A DNA stretch of 64,000 nt from Ruegeria intermedia (GCF_900129345.1 NZ_FQVK01000001.1:186001-250000), one strand, 5' to 3'; shown: positions 44,770-54,171, counted from the stretch's first letter. Notes: a model not told the origin generated them from the letters alone. Translations and numbers: made by a program.

Positions 44770-45626
44770 TCGCCAGCCTGTTTCTGGCCGGCTCCGCCTG
44801 GGCGGTAGAAGTCAAATCGGCCGAATATCTGGGCAGCTTTGCATGGCGCGCCGGCCATGACTGGTTCGGCGGGTTTTCCGCCATCCATGTCTCGGATGAC
44901 GGGCAGCGCGCATGGGTGCTGAGCGACCGCTCCACCCTGGTATCGGTCCGCATCGGCCGGGATGGCGATCAGATTGTCGGCATCGGTGTTGTTGGCCACT
45001 GGCCGGTTCTGTCCAGCCGGGGACGGATCATGCCCGGCAGCTCGGGTGATTCCGAGGGGCTGGCGCTGGCGCCGGATGGCAGCTTCTACATCTCGTTCGA
45101 AGGCGTGCATCGCGTGGCCCGTTATGCCGCGCCCGGTGCCCATGCTCAGGTGCTGCCGCGCCCCAAGGCCTTTGACGGGCTCGACCAGAACGGTTCGTTC
45201 GAGGGGCTGGCCATCGACGCGCAGGGCCGCCTGTACACGTTGCCCGAGAAAAGCCGCACGGCAAATGGCGACATTCCGGTCTATCGCTGGAACGGGCGCG
45301 CCTGGTCCACGCCCTTCGTCCTGGCGCAGCGGGACGGTTTTCTGCCCGTAGCGGCCGATTTCGGCCCGGACGGGCGGTTCTACGTGCTGGAACGCGCGGT
45401 CGCTCTGATCGGGTTCCGGTCGCGGCTGCGTCGGTGGCGGATCGACGGCGATACACCTGCGGCTGAAGAAACCCTCTTCCAGACTGGAACCGGAACCCAT
45501 GACAACCTCGAGGGGCTGTCGGTCTGGCGCGACGGGCAGAGGCGGTTGCGGGCCACGATGATATCGGACGACAACTTTCTGGCGCTGCAACGCACCGAAC
45601 TGGTCGAATATCTGCTGCCGGATTGA
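44742..45626 (+). CDS. Exported phytase-like (esterase-like activity of phytase) protein
   Basis: A 294-residue protein with a signal peptide (about 1-21, ending AWA) and a beta-propeller repeat pattern: FGGFSAIHVSDDGQRAWVLSDR, DSEGLALAPDGSFYISFEG, SFEGLAIDAQGRLYTLPEK, NLEGLSVWRDGQRRLRATMISDDN. This is the PF13449-type phytase-like domain, a secreted or periplasmic phosphoesterase-like propeller with uncertain activity. The start at 44742 lies inside mepA's 3' end, so translation is likely coupled. Confidence 0.88.
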   Translation: MRRRLAVQLIASLFLAGSAWAVEVKSAEYLGSFAWRAGHDWFGGFSAIHVSDDGQRAWVLSDRSTLVSVRIGRDGDQIVGIGVVGHWPVLSSRGRIMPGSSGDSEGLALAPDGSFYISFEGVHRVARYAAPGAHAQVLPRPKAFDGLDQNGSFEGLAIDAQGRLYTLPEKSRTANGDIPVYRWNGRAWSTPFVLAQRDGFLPVAADFGPDGRFYVLERAVALIGFRSRLRRWRIDGDTPAAEETLFQTGTGTHDNLEGLSVWRDGQRRLRATMISDDNFLALQRTELVEYLLPD

Positions 45627-45717
45627 CACGTTCCGATCCCGGGCCTAAAAGCGCGGCTTGCCTTGGGATACCCCCGGGGCCAAGTCGCCGCTACCTTGTC
45701 AAAACGGGCATCAGAAC

Positions 45718-46362
45718 ATGCAACGCAACTTTATCCCCGGCATTCTTGCCATGGCCGCCATCGTCGTGGCCTCGAACATCCTGGTCCAGTTCCTGATCTT
45801 TGACGGGCTGCTGACCTGGGGTGCCTTCACCTATCCAATGGCCTTTCTGGTCACCGACATCATGAACCGCGTCTATGGCGTGGGCCCGGCCCGCAAGGTC
45901 GTGTTTGCCGGCTTCGTCACCGGTGTGATCTGCTCGCTGATCGGCAGCCAGATCATGCTGCAGGGCGACGGCTTCACCTACGCCGCCGTGCCGTTGCGCA
46001 TCGCCGTGGCTTCGGGAACCGCGTTCCTGATCGCGCAGCTGACCGACGTCACCGTGTTCAACGCCATGCGTGAAGGCCGCTGGTGGCGCGCGCCGCTGGT
46101 ATCCACCCTGGTCGGATCGGCGTTGGATACCGCGATCTTCTTCACCATCGCCTTCTCGGCCTCGGTGACCTTCTTTGGCGCCGACGCGGATGCGGCCATC
46201 AATTGGGCGTGGGAGCCCGTGCCCTTCATGCTGTCGGGCCCCGAGGCGCCCCTGTGGGTGACGCTGGCCTTTGCAGACTGGCTGGTGAAGCTGTCGCTGG
46301 CCCTGGTCGCACTGATCCCCTTCAAGGTGATCGTCGCGCGCCTGACCGCACAGCCCGCGTAA
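45718..46362 (+). CDS. yhhQ: Queuosine precursor transporter (YhhQ/VUT family)
   Basis: A 214-residue inner-membrane protein with six predicted helices. VASNILVQF, WGAFTYPMAFLVTDIMNRVYG and FNAMREGRWWRAPLVSTLVGSALDTAIFF are typical of the VUT family that imports preQ0/preQ1 for queuosine in tRNA. The ATG at 45718 is chosen by homology; no strong Shine-Dalgarno is obvious. No preQ1 riboswitch signature was found in the 90-base leader. Confidence 0.92.
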   Translation: MQRNFIPGILAMAAIVVASNILVQFLIFDGLLTWGAFTYPMAFLVTDIMNRVYGVGPARKVVFAGFVTGVICSLIGSQIMLQGDGFTYAAVPLRIAVASGTAFLIAQLTDVTVFNAMREGRWWRAPLVSTLVGSALDTAIFFTIAFSASVTFFGADADAAINWAWEPVPFMLSGPEAPLWVTLAFADWLVKLSLALVALIPFKVIVARLTAQPA

Positions 46363-46421
46363 AAAACGCTTTGAGAATGGCACAAGTTGTGTCACCATCC
46401 TTTTCAACCGCAACAGATAGA

Positions 46422-46437
46422 AAAGGAGGTGATCCAG
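46422..46437 (+). promoter_or_regulatory. Hyper-extended Shine-Dalgarno sequence
   Basis: AAAGGAGGTGATCCAG is complementary over 16 bases to the typical 3' end of 16S rRNA, far beyond a usual site. It runs into a GTG start (46437), with GGAGG seven bases ahead of it. ACCTCCT at 46548-46554 can pair with its AGGAGGT (46424-46430), so the site could be hidden by RNA folding. Confidence 0.7.
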
Positions 46438-46493
46438 TGTCGAGAAAGAGATTGGAGAGAGGTGTCGGAACAACCGGGGGGACCGCCTGCTAG
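46437..46493 (+). CDS. 18-residue peptide frame with hyper-strong ribosome-binding site
   Basis: GTG at 46437 opens an 18-codon frame, MSRKRLERGVGTTGGTAC, ended by TAG. It is basic at the N-terminus and Gly/Thr-rich at the C-terminus. I recognise no family. The RBS is the strongest in the window. A G+C hairpin (about 46506-46521) and a rho-independent terminator (46565-46589) follow, so this is a self-contained small transcript or a leader of arfB. Whether the peptide or the act of translation matters is open. Confidence 0.55.
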   Translation: MSRKRLERGVGTTGGTAC

Positions 46494-46564
46494 GGCAGCC
46501 CTTGGCGGAGCGCGCGCTCCGGCTGGTCGATTGATCTAACCGACCCGACCTCCTGAACTTTCGA

Positions 46565-46595
46565 AGGGCCGTCCCGCCGGGGCGGCCCTTTCTGT
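46565..46595 (+). terminator. Rho-independent terminator before arfB
   Basis: An 11-bp stem (AGGGCCGTCCC 46565-46575 with GGGGCGGCCCT 46579-46589, one G-U pair) and a short loop, followed by TTCTGTTT. It lies between the small frame and arfB and could be an attenuator for arfB. Confidence 0.85.
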
Positions 46596-46624
46596 TTCCG
46601 GGTGGCGCCTGTAAGGTCGCGCCC

Positions 46625-47044
46625 ATGTTGCGCATCACCGACGATATCACCCTGCACGATTGGGAAATGACCGAGAGCTTCATCCGCGCCTCGGGTCCCG
46701 GCGGGCAGAACGTGAACAAGGTCTCGACCGCGGTCGAGCTGCGCTTCGAGGCCGCGCGCTCGCCCTCGCTGCCAGGTCCGGTCAAAGCGCGGCTGAAACG
46801 GCTGGCCGGGCGGCGCTGGACCAAGGATGGCGCGATCATCATCCAATGCGACGAGACCCGCAGCCAGGCCCGCAACCGCGAGATCGCCCGCGCCCGTCTG
46901 GCCGAGCTGATCGGCAAGGCGCTGGTCAAACCCAAGCGGCGGATCGCGACGAAACCCACCTATGGTTCGGTCAAGCGCCGGTTGGCGGCAAAAAAGGCCC
47001 GGTCGGACGTCAAGGCGCTGCGCGGAAAGGTGGCGGAAGATTGA
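46625..47044 (+). CDS. arfB: Alternative ribosome-rescue factor ArfB (peptidyl-tRNA hydrolase)
   Basis: A 139-residue release-factor-like hydrolase that frees stalled ribosomes on truncated mRNAs. The catalytic GGQ motif is at 26-28 (ASGPGGQNVNKV), and the Lys/Arg-rich tail (KPKRRIATKPTYGSVKRRL...) that occupies the empty mRNA channel is intact. It works alongside tmRNA-SmpB, whose smpB gene is 3.2 kb downstream. The start is only about 30 bases after the terminator, so read-through of the tiny upstream frame may feed it. Confidence 0.95.
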   Translation: MLRITDDITLHDWEMTESFIRASGPGGQNVNKVSTAVELRFEAARSPSLPGPVKARLKRLAGRRWTKDGAIIIQCDETRSQARNREIARARLAELIGKALVKPKRRIATKPTYGSVKRRLAAKKARSDVKALRGKVAED

Positions 47045-47104
47045 TCTGGCATCTTTCCCTGCCGTTGCTAGTCTGACCGCGACAGGCGGCAGGGAGGCAA
47101 GGCC

Positions 47105-47851
47105 ATGAGGCTGGAGGGAAAAACCGCAATCGTGACCGGCGGCGCATCCGGGTTCGGGGCCGGGATCGTGCAGAAGTTCCTGTCCGAGGGCGCACGGGTG
47201 ATGATCGCCGACATCAACGGGGATGCCGCGCGTCACATGGCGGCAACGCTGGGTCCTCTGGCCGACCACTGCCAGGTGGATGTCTCCGACGGCGACACGG
47301 TCCAGGCGATGGCGGATGCGGCGCTGAACCTCTACGGCCATCTGGACATCCTGGTGAACAATGCCGGCGTGACCCACCTGCCGAGGCCGCTGGAGGAGGT
47401 CAGCGACGAAGATTTCGACCGCGTCTATCGCGTGAACATGAAGTCGGTCTTTCTGACCGCGCGGGCGCTGGTGCCGCATATGAAATCGCGCGGATCGGGG
47501 GCGATCCTGAACGTCGCCTCGACCGCCGGATTGTCGCCGCGCCCGAACCTGAACTGGTACAACGCCTCCAAGGGTTGGATGATCACCGCAACCAAGACGA
47601 TGGCGGTCGAACTGGCCCCGTCCGGTGTGCGCGTGAACGCAATCTGCCCGGTGGCCGGCGAAACACCCCTGCTGAAGTCCTTCATGGGCGAGGACACGCC
47701 CGAAATTCGCGCCAGGTTCCTGTCGACCATCCCGTTGGGCCGGTTCTCGACCCCGCAGGACATGGGCAACGCCGCCTGTTTCCTGTGCTCGGACGAGGCC
47801 AGCATGATCACCGGCGCCGCGCTCGAGGTGGACGGGGGCCGCTGCATCTGA
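47105..47851 (+). CDS. SDR family oxidoreductase
   Basis: A 248-residue classical SDR with NAD(P) motif GGASGFGAG (13-21), NNAGVTH, active-site Tyr and Lys in WYNASKGWM, PVAGETPLL and the C-terminal GAALEVDGGRCI ending of the 3-oxoacyl-ACP reductase/glucose dehydrogenase type. The substrate is not determinable. GGGAGG before the ATG is a strong ribosome-binding site. It is 60 bases after arfB and may be independent. Confidence 0.92.
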   Translation: MRLEGKTAIVTGGASGFGAGIVQKFLSEGARVMIADINGDAARHMAATLGPLADHCQVDVSDGDTVQAMADAALNLYGHLDILVNNAGVTHLPRPLEEVSDEDFDRVYRVNMKSVFLTARALVPHMKSRGSGAILNVASTAGLSPRPNLNWYNASKGWMITATKTMAVELAPSGVRVNAICPVAGETPLLKSFMGEDTPEIRARFLSTIPLGRFSTPQDMGNAACFLCSDEASMITGAALEVDGGRCI

Positions 47852-47933
47852 CTGCCCCTTCATCTGGCCCAAAATATCCCCGCCGGAGGCAGCGCGCACC
47901 AGCGCGCTTTCCCGCAGAAAAGGACAAACCCAA

Positions 47934-48947
47934 ATGACCCCCGGACCCAGAAACTTGATCACCGACGTGCCCGGCCTGCTGGTGGGCAACGCTCAGGACG
48001 CGGCTCTGAAATCAGGTGTCACCGTCCTGACCGGAGATCAGCCCCTGCGGGCCTCGGTACATGTGATGGGGGGCGCCCCCGGCACGCGCGAGACCGATCT
48101 GTTGGCCGCCGACAAAACCGTTGACCGGGTGGATGCGATCGTGCTTTCGGGGGGCTCGGCCTTCGGGCTGGATGCCTGTTCGGGCGTGATGGACGCGCTG
48201 CATGCGCAGGGTCGCGGGTTTCAGGTGGGGCCGGCCGTGGTGCCGATCGTGCCCGGCGCGATTCTGTTCGATCTGCTGAACGGCGGCGACAAGGCGTGGG
48301 GTGAAAACCCGTACCGCGCCTTGGGCCGGGCCGCATTTGACGCTGCGGCGGACACGTTCGATCTGGGCAGCGCCGGGGCCGGAACCGGCGCGCTGACGGC
48401 CATGTGCAAGGGCGGGCTGGGCTCGGCCTCGGCGGTGTTGCCGGGCGGCGTGGCCGTAGGTGCGCTGGTGGCGGCCAACCCGCTGGGCAGCGTCACCACC
48501 CCGGGCGACCGGCATTTCTGGGCCGCCCCGTTCGAGATCGGGGCCGAGTTCGGCGGGCTGGGGCCGGATGCGGCGTCCGGTCTGGGGGACCCCGCGCCCA
48601 GCCGCAAGGCCCGGGCGATGGGCCATCCCCCGCCCGACAAGGCCAACACGACCATCGCCATCGTCGCCACCGATGCGGCCCTGACCAAACCGCAATGCCA
48701 GCGCATGGCGGTGGCCGCCCATGACGGGATCGCCCGCGCCATCCTGCCCGCCCACACGCCGGGCGATGGCGACCTGGTGTTCGGCGTCAGCACGGGGCGG
48801 ATCCCTTCGGCCGAGGCCGATCTGGCCCTGCTGGGTCACGCCGCGGCTCTGTGCCTGACCCGTGCCATCGCACGCGCGGTCTACCATGCGAAACCGGCGC
48901 CGGGCGACCTGTTGCCGTGCTGGTCGGATCTGCAAAATACGCGTTGA
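47934..48947 (+). CDS. P1 (S58) family peptidase / DmpA-like aminopeptidase
   Basis: A 337-residue homologue of DmpA-type self-cleaving N-terminal nucleophile hydrolases. The oxyanion and core motifs VLSGGSAFGLDA, GSAGAGTGA and GDGDLVFGVSTGR are present. In DmpA the nucleophile is Ser250 at a Gly-Ser cleavage site; here the aligned residue is Thr239 in ANTTIAIVATDA, as in many bacterial P1 peptidases. AAAGGA precedes the ATG. Confidence 0.9.
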   Translation: MTPGPRNLITDVPGLLVGNAQDAALKSGVTVLTGDQPLRASVHVMGGAPGTRETDLLAADKTVDRVDAIVLSGGSAFGLDACSGVMDALHAQGRGFQVGPAVVPIVPGAILFDLLNGGDKAWGENPYRALGRAAFDAAADTFDLGSAGAGTGALTAMCKGGLGSASAVLPGGVAVGALVAANPLGSVTTPGDRHFWAAPFEIGAEFGGLGPDAASGLGDPAPSRKARAMGHPPPDKANTTIAIVATDAALTKPQCQRMAVAAHDGIARAILPAHTPGDGDLVFGVSTGRIPSAEADLALLGHAAALCLTRAIARAVYHAKPAPGDLLPCWSDLQNTR

Positions 48948-49059
48948 AAATATACCTTTTCGGCTGCGTCAGGTCGCCGCCGCGCGTCAAATTGCGCATT
49001 GACTCTGCGCGCGTTTGATACTGGTTAAGGGGCAGCCAATTCATATCGGAGCAACGCCA

Positions 49060-49473
49060 ATGAAACGTATCATCGCGACTGCCATCGTCGGCCTGCTGGC
49101 CGTGCCGGCCCTGGCCGAAGGCGACGCCGAAGCCGGCAAGAAGGCTTTCAACAAGTGCAAGTCCTGTCACATGATCGCAACGCCCGAGGGCGAGACGATC
49201 GTCAAGGGCGGCAAGACCGGTCCGAACCTCTATGGCGTGGTCGGCCGCACCGCCGGCACCGAAGAAGGCTTCAAGTATGGTGACAGCTTGGTTGCGGCCG
49301 GTGAAAAAGGTCTGGTCTGGGACGAGGAAAGCTTCGTCGCCTATGTTCAGGATCCCAAGGGTTTCCTGAAAGACTACCTGGGTGAGACTTCGGCCAAGTC
49401 GAAGATGACCTTCAAGCTGAAGAAGGGTGGCGAGGACGTCTTTGCCTATCTGCAGAGCGTTTCGGCTGAATAA
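49060..49473 (+). CDS. Periplasmic cytochrome c2 / c550
   Basis: A 137-residue class I cytochrome with signal peptide ending ALA/EGD (19-20), heme motif CKSCH (33-37) and likely Met116 ligand in KSKMTFKLKKG. It is the shorter, canonical member of the pair with the cytochrome beside petABC, and probably the main mobile electron carrier. Start at ATG 49060 with a GGAG ribosome-binding site. It is monocistronic, with a terminator 33 bases after the stop. Confidence 0.94.
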   Translation: MKRIIATAIVGLLAVPALAEGDAEAGKKAFNKCKSCHMIATPEGETIVKGGKTGPNLYGVVGRTAGTEEGFKYGDSLVAAGEKGLVWDEESFVAYVQDPKGFLKDYLGETSAKSKMTFKLKKGGEDVFAYLQSVSAE

Positions 49474-49505
49474 GCCGCGCTTGCCAGAAAACCGGAGCAA
49501 GTACA

Positions 49506-49531
49506 AAAGGCCGCAGCCCTGCGGCCTTTCG
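49506..49531 (+). terminator. Rho-independent terminator of the cytochrome c gene
   Basis: AAAGGCCGCAG (49506-49516) is the exact inverse complement of CTGCGGCCTTT (49519-49529); the A-rich foot and T-rich 3' end let it work in both directions. Confidence 0.85.
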
Positions 49532-49661
49532 TGCGCTTGATTGGAACCTCGATCATCGCCAGATTCGACGCAGACCAACAAACGCTGCGCCAAACCCGCC
49601 AGCGCATCGCGCCCAGTCGCCGATGCCGCCAGACCGACGCAGTCACATCAGGAGAGGACAG

Positions 49662-50204
49662 ATGGGAATCATGATCCCGGCTTGGGTTCATGGCAAGCTG
49701 ACACCCGTGGACAAGCTGGAAGCCCACGAAAAGGGGCTCAAGCACAAGGCGGTCTCGGTCTTCGTCGTGCGGGGCACCGAGATTCTGATGCAGCGCCGCG
49801 CGCTGGGCAAATATCACACGCCCGGCCTGTGGGCGAACACCTGCTGCACCCATCCCGACTGGGACGAGAACTCCTCGGACTGCGCGGTGCGCCGCCTGCG
49901 CGAGGAGTTGGGCATCACCGGACTGTACCCCGAATACCGGCACCGGCTGGAATATCACGCGGATGTCGGCAACGGGATGGTCGAGAACGAGGTCGTGGAC
50001 GTGTTCCTGGCGCATGTGCGCGGACCCCTGAAGATCGAGCCCAAACCCGACGAGGTGATGGAGATCCGCTGGATCGACTATCACGACCTGCTGGCCGAAG
50101 TGCGCCGTCATCCCGAACGGTTCACCCCGTGGCTGAAGATCTATCTGCACAACCACGCCGACACGATCTTTGGCCCCGACCTGATCATCTCGGCCAAATC
50201 CTGA
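49662..50204 (+). CDS. idi: Isopentenyl-diphosphate delta-isomerase, type 1
   Basis: A 180-residue Nudix-type isomerase that interconverts isopentenyl and dimethylallyl diphosphate for isoprenoids and quinones. The catalytic cysteine is in WANTCCTHP, the Nudix-like RRLREELGI helix carries metal and acid residues, and the KIEPKPDEVMEIRWIDY tail is typical of the family. The ATG at 49662 with AGGAGAGG upstream is preferred; an earlier in-frame start has no ribosome-binding site. Confidence 0.95.
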   Translation: MGIMIPAWVHGKLTPVDKLEAHEKGLKHKAVSVFVVRGTEILMQRRALGKYHTPGLWANTCCTHPDWDENSSDCAVRRLREELGITGLYPEYRHRLEYHADVGNGMVENEVVDVFLAHVRGPLKIEPKPDEVMEIRWIDYHDLLAEVRRHPERFTPWLKIYLHNHADTIFGPDLIISAKS

Positions 50205-50251
50205 CGCGCCCATCTTGCAAGGGCTGACGAAGCCGCATACATCACGGCGTC

Positions 50252-50734
50252 ATGGCCAAGCACAAGCAGAAGACAGACCCCAACTACAAGGTGATCGCCG
50301 AAAACCGGCGGGCCCGCTTCGATTACGCGATCGAAGAGGATCTCGAGTGCGGCATCGTGCTGGAAGGGTCCGAGGTCAAGTCCCTGCGCGCGGGCGGGGC
50401 GAACATCGCCGAAAGCTATGCCGCGGTCGAGGATGGCGAACTGTGGCTGATCAACAGCTACATCGCGCCCTACGAACAGGCCAAGGCGTTCAAGCACGAC
50501 GAGCGCCGCCGGCGCAAGCTGCTGGTGTCCCGCAAAGAGCTGTCGAACCTGTGGGCCGCCACCCAGCGCAAGGGCATGACCCTGGTACCGCTGGTGCTGT
50601 ATTTCAACCACAAGGGCCGGGCCAAACTGAAGATCGGCATCGCCAAGGGCAAGAAGAACCACGACAAGCGCGAAACCCAGGCCAAGCGCGACTGGTCGCG
50701 CCAGAAACAGCGCCTGCTGAAGGATCACGGCTGA
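50252..50734 (+). CDS. smpB: SsrA-binding protein SmpB
   Basis: A 160-residue partner of tmRNA in trans-translation. It has the usual OB fold: [50 protein letters not shown] and the basic tail with [21 protein letters not shown]. The C-terminal helix that mimics an mRNA end ([11 protein letters not shown]) is present. The tmRNA gene itself is not in this window. Confidence 0.97.
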   Translation: MAKHKQKTDPNYKVIAENRRARFDYAIEEDLECGIVLEGSEVKSLRAGGANIAESYAAVEDGELWLINSYIAPYEQAKAFKHDERRRRKLLVSRKELSNLWAATQRKGMTLVPLVLYFNHKGRAKLKIGIAKGKKNHDKRETQAKRDWSRQKQRLLKDHG

Positions 50735-50755
50735 CCCGGGCTGCGCCGCGGGTCA
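50732..50755. terminator. Convergent hairpin between smpB and glpK
   Basis: TGACCCG (50732-50738) pairs with CGGGTCA (50749-50755), with a G+C-rich loop that can pair further. It spans the smpB stop. No T tract, so a weak or stabilising element. Confidence 0.4.
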
Positions 50756-50762
50756 GAACGGA

Positions 50763-52241
50763 TCAGAACGCCATGGTGGCCTGCACTGCCCGTTTCCAGC
50801 GCGCATAGGCCGCCTCGCGGTCAGATTCGGGCAGGATCGGTTCGAACCGTTGGTCCAGCGCCCAGGTGTCGGCAAATCCGGCCTGATCGGGATAGACCCC
50901 GGCCTTCATCCCCGTCAGCCAGGCCGCGCCCAGCGCCGTGGTTTCCTGCATCACCGGCCGGTCGACCGGCGCGCCCAGAATGTCCGACAGCCCCTGCATC
51001 GCCCAGTCGGACGCGCTCATCCCGCCATCGACCCGCAGGATCACGTCGGCCTCGGCGCCCCAATCGCCCTGCATCGCGTGCCACAGGTCGCGGGTCTGGA
51101 AGGCGATGCTTTCCAGCGTGGCCCGCGCGATCTCGGCCCGGCCCGAGTTGCGGGTCAGGCCGAACATGGCGCCGCGACATTCGGGCTTCCAATAGGGCGC
51201 GCCCAGTCCGGTGAAGGCGGGTACCAGCACCACATGCTGGTTGGGGTCGGCCTGCGCCGCCAGCTCGCCGCTTTGCGGGGCCGAGTCGATGATCCGCAGC
51301 GCGTCGCGCAGCCACTGCACCGCCGCACCCGCGATGAAGATCGAGCCTTCCAGCGCATAGGTCCGCTGACCGCCCAGCTGATAGGCGATGGTGGTCAGCA
51401 GGCGGTTTTTCGACTCCACCGGCTGCGTGCCGGTGTTCAGCAGCGCAAAACAGCCGGTGCCATAGGTGGATTTCATCATGCCCGGCTGGAAACAGGCCTG
51501 CCCGATCGTGGCGGCCTGCTGGTCGCCGGCCACGCCCAGAATCGGGATCATCCCGCCGAACAGGCCGGTCTGGCCGAAATCGGCCGCGCAGTCGCGCACC
51601 TCGGGCAGCATGGCAAGCGGCACGTCCAGCAGATCGCAGATCTCGGCGCTCCAGTTGCCCTTGTGGATGTCGAACAGCAGGGTGCGTGCGGCGTTGGTGG
51701 CGTCGGTGGCGTGGACGCGGCCCTCGGTCAGGCGCCAGATCAGGAAACTGTCGATGGTGCCGAACAGCAGCTCGCCTGCCTCGGCCCGGTCGCGCGCGCC
51801 GGGCACGGTGTCCAGCAGCCATTTGACCTTGGTGCCCGAGAAATACGGGTCGAGCAGCAGGCCGGTCTGGGCGGTCACGTCATCCTCGCAGCCCGCGTCG
51901 CGGAACCGCTGGCAGATCTCGGCGGTGCGGCGGTCTTGCCAGACGATGGCGTTGTGGATGGCCTTGCCGCTTGTCTTGTCCCAGACCACGGTGGTTTCGC
52001 GCTGGTTGGTGATGCCGATCCCGGCGATCTGGTCGGCCGCGACGCCCACCTTGTCCATCACCTGCCGGCAGACATTCAGAACACTGTCCCAGATTTCCTC
52101 GGGGTCGTGTTCGACCCAGCCTTCCTGCGGGAAATACTGGGTGAATTCCTGCTGTGCGGTGCCCACGCGCTGCATCTGCGCGTCGAACAGGATCGCGCGC
52201 GAGGACGTGGTGCCCTGATCGATTGCCAGAATATGGGTCAT
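50763..52241 (-). CDS. glpK: Glycerol kinase
   Basis: A 492-residue FGGY kinase that makes glycerol 3-phosphate. N-terminal ATP-binding [14 protein letters not shown], family [40 protein letters not shown] and the second FGGY-like signature near [14 protein letters not shown] are all visible. No glpF or glpD is adjacent, unlike many bacteria. It is convergent with smpB and upstream of panC by 70 bases on the same strand. Confidence 0.97.
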   Translation of the reverse strand: MTHILAIDQGTTSSRAILFDAQMQRVGTAQQEFTQYFPQEGWVEHDPEEIWDSVLNVCRQVMDKVGVAADQIAGIGITNQRETTVVWDKTSGKAIHNAIVWQDRRTAEICQRFRDAGCEDDVTAQTGLLLDPYFSGTKVKWLLDTVPGARDRAEAGELLFGTIDSFLIWRLTEGRVHATDATNAARTLLFDIHKGNWSAEICDLLDVPLAMLPEVRDCAADFGQTGLFGGMIPILGVAGDQQAATIGQACFQPGMMKSTYGTGCFALLNTGTQPVESKNRLLTTIAYQLGGQRTYALEGSIFIAGAAVQWLRDALRIIDSAPQSGELAAQADPNQHVVLVPAFTGLGAPYWKPECRGAMFGLTRNSGRAEIARATLESIAFQTRDLWHAMQGDWGAEADVILRVDGGMSASDWAMQGLSDILGAPVDRPVMQETTALGAAWLTGMKAGVYPDQAGFADTWALDQRFEPILPESDREAAYARWKRAVQATMAF

Positions 52242-52312
52242 GCCCGTGCTCCCCCAGTCGTCATTTTCAGGGGACCTTAGGCGATTGGTCGGGGCCGTTC
52301 CAGACCCCAGTT

Positions 52313-53164
52313 TCAGGCCACAGGCACGTCGATATTGTCGATCAGGCGCACGCCCTCCAGCCAGGCGGTGGCGAACAGGCGCGCGGGGCGGGTGGCGGCG
52401 GTCAGCGGCGCAAGCGTTTCGGCGCAGCGCAGGTCGATATATTCCACCTCGGAAAAGCCCGCCGCCAGCAGCGTCTCGCGGGCCGGCCCCACCAGATCGG
52501 CGAACGCGGCGCCCTGCGCCAACTGCCCGGCCATGTCCTGCATCACCGCATGCATCCGCGCCCCGGTCGCCAGCCCCTGGCCCGACAGGCGCAGATTGCG
52601 CGAGGACATCGCCAGCCCCGAGGGCTCGCGCACGGTGGGGCAGCCGATCACCTCGATCGGGATGTCCAGATCGCGGGCCATGCGCCGCACGACCATCAAC
52701 TGCTGATAGTCTTTTTCCCCGAAATAGGCCCTGTCCGCCTGCGTCTGCAGGAACAGTTTTGCCACGACGGTCGCCACGCCGTCGAAATGTCCGGGGCGGA
52801 ATTCGCCCTCCATCACGTCGGTCAGCCCGGCGACGGACACGGTGGTGGCGAAGCCGTCCGGATAGATCTGGCCCGGGTCGGGGACATAGATCGCATCAAC
52901 CCCCAGCGGTGCCAGCTTGGCCGCGTCGTCCTGCTCGGTGCGCGGATACTTGGCCAGATCCTCGGGGTTGTTGAACTGTTTGGGATTGACGAAGATCGTC
53001 ACGATCACCCGGTCGCAATCAGCCCGCGCCGCCTGTGCCAGCGACAGGTGCCCCTGATGCAGCGCGCCCATGGTGGGCACCACGCCGATGGTCTGGCCCG
53101 CCCGGCGCCAGGCCCGGGTCTTGGCGCGCAGCTCAGAAAGGGTGCGCAGGATGGGCGCGGTCAT
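52313..53164 (-). CDS. panC: Pantothenate synthetase
   Basis: A 283-residue enzyme that joins pantoate and beta-alanine using ATP. HIGH-like [51 protein letters not shown] and [16 protein letters not shown] are family hallmarks, as is the [12 protein letters not shown] motif. Its start overlaps the panB stop as ATGA, so the two are translated together. Confidence 0.97.
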   Translation of the reverse strand: MTAPILRTLSELRAKTRAWRRAGQTIGVVPTMGALHQGHLSLAQAARADCDRVIVTIFVNPKQFNNPEDLAKYPRTEQDDAAKLAPLGVDAIYVPDPGQIYPDGFATTVSVAGLTDVMEGEFRPGHFDGVATVVAKLFLQTQADRAYFGEKDYQQLMVVRRMARDLDIPIEVIGCPTVREPSGLAMSSRNLRLSGQGLATGARMHAVMQDMAGQLAQGAAFADLVGPARETLLAAGFSEVEYIDLRCAETLAPLTAATRPARLFATAWLEGVRLIDNIDVPVA

Positions 53165-54000
53165 GCCTTGCCCCCCTTGGCAGGGGCCTGGTCGGCAAAC
53201 ACATGCTCGGCCGCGGGGAAGGTGCGGGCGCGCACCTCGGCGGCGTATTCGGCGATGGCGGCCTCGGCCAGCGGGCCCAGATCGGCATAGCGTTTGACGA
53301 ATTTCGGTTTGAAGGCGGTGAAAAAGCCCAGCATGTCATCGACCACCAGGATCTGTCCGTCACAGCCTGCCGAGGCGCCGATGCCGATGGTGGGGATGGG
53401 CACCTCGGCGGTGATCCGGTCGGCCAGACCCTGCGGAACCTTCTCGAGCACGACCGAAAACGCCCCGGCCTCGGCCACGGAGCGGGCGTCGGCCAGCACC
53501 GTCTCGGCCTGTTCGTCGCGGCCCTGCACCTTGTAGCCGCCCAGCGTATTGATCGACTGCGGCGTCAGACCCACATGCGCCATCACCGGGATACCGCGCT
53601 TGACCAGAAAGCGGATCGTCTCGGCCATCTCGACCCCGCCTTCCAGCTTGACCGCGCCGGCACCGGTCTCGGCCATCAGACGGGCCGCGTTGCGGAAGGC
53701 CTGCGCAGGGCCTTCTTCATAGCTGGCAAAGGGCATGTCGATGACCATCATCGCCGTCTCCAGCCCGCGCGCGACAGCCTGCCCGTGCAGGATCATCATC
53801 TCCATCGTCACGCCCAGGGTCGAGCTTAGCCCGTGCAGCACCATGCCGACGCTGTCGCCCACCAGGACGAAATCGCAATGGGGGTCCATCAGCCGGGCCA
53901 TCGGCGTGGTATAGGCGGTCAGGCTGACCAGCGGATCGCCCCCTTTGCGGGCGCGGATATCCTCGGCATTCGGGGCTTTCTTGCGGGCGGTGGCGCTCAT
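53161..54000 (-). CDS. panB: 3-Methyl-2-oxobutanoate hydroxymethyltransferase
   Basis: A 279-residue enzyme making ketopantoate, the first step of pantothenate synthesis. [33 protein letters not shown], the Mg-binding Asp/Glu sites, [21 protein letters not shown] and [21 protein letters not shown] fit the family closely. First gene of panB-panC. Confidence 0.97.
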   Translation of the reverse strand: MSATARKKAPNAEDIRARKGGDPLVSLTAYTTPMARLMDPHCDFVLVGDSVGMVLHGLSSTLGVTMEMMILHGQAVARGLETAMMVIDMPFASYEEGPAQAFRNAARLMAETGAGAVKLEGGVEMAETIRFLVKRGIPVMAHVGLTPQSINTLGGYKVQGRDEQAETVLADARSVAEAGAFSVVLEKVPQGLADRITAEVPIPTIGIGASAGCDGQILVVDDMLGFFTAFKPKFVKRYADLGPLAEAAIAEYAAEVRARTFPAAEHVFADQAPAKGGKA

Positions 54001-54171
54001 GCTCGCTCCTCGCGGGGTTCATGTTGCAGCGCGGCATAGCAGATCGGCGGGGGCCAGAGAAACCCCGGTTGCGCGAACATTTCCTTGAATGACCCAAGGT
54101 TTGCAGGGACATTGTTACCGTCAGGGCCGCGTCAGCCGCCGCCCATCCGCACATTCTGGGAGGGAATTTAC

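Noticed and set aside
45627..45717. preQ1 riboswitch before the queuosine precursor transporter
   Set aside because: I could not find the conserved aptamer core or pseudoknot tail of preQ1-I, -II or -III in this 90-base leader.
46422..46437. Remnant of the 16S rRNA 3' end on the minus strand
   Set aside because: Only the 16-base tail matches. The sequence on the side that should hold the rest of 16S helix 45 does not resemble it, so it is an extended Shine-Dalgarno and not an rRNA fragment.
47852..47933. CCAAAATATCCCCGCC motif between the SDR and P1 peptidase genes
   Set aside because: It resembles an intergenic motif I associate with Roseobacter genomes, but only one copy is in this window, so I cannot support a repeat family here.
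48961..49059. FNR-type site and sigma-70 promoter before the second cytochrome c gene
   Set aside because: TTGATACTGGTTAA matches only one half of the FNR palindrome, and the best -35 (TTGACT) has no -10 at proper spacing.
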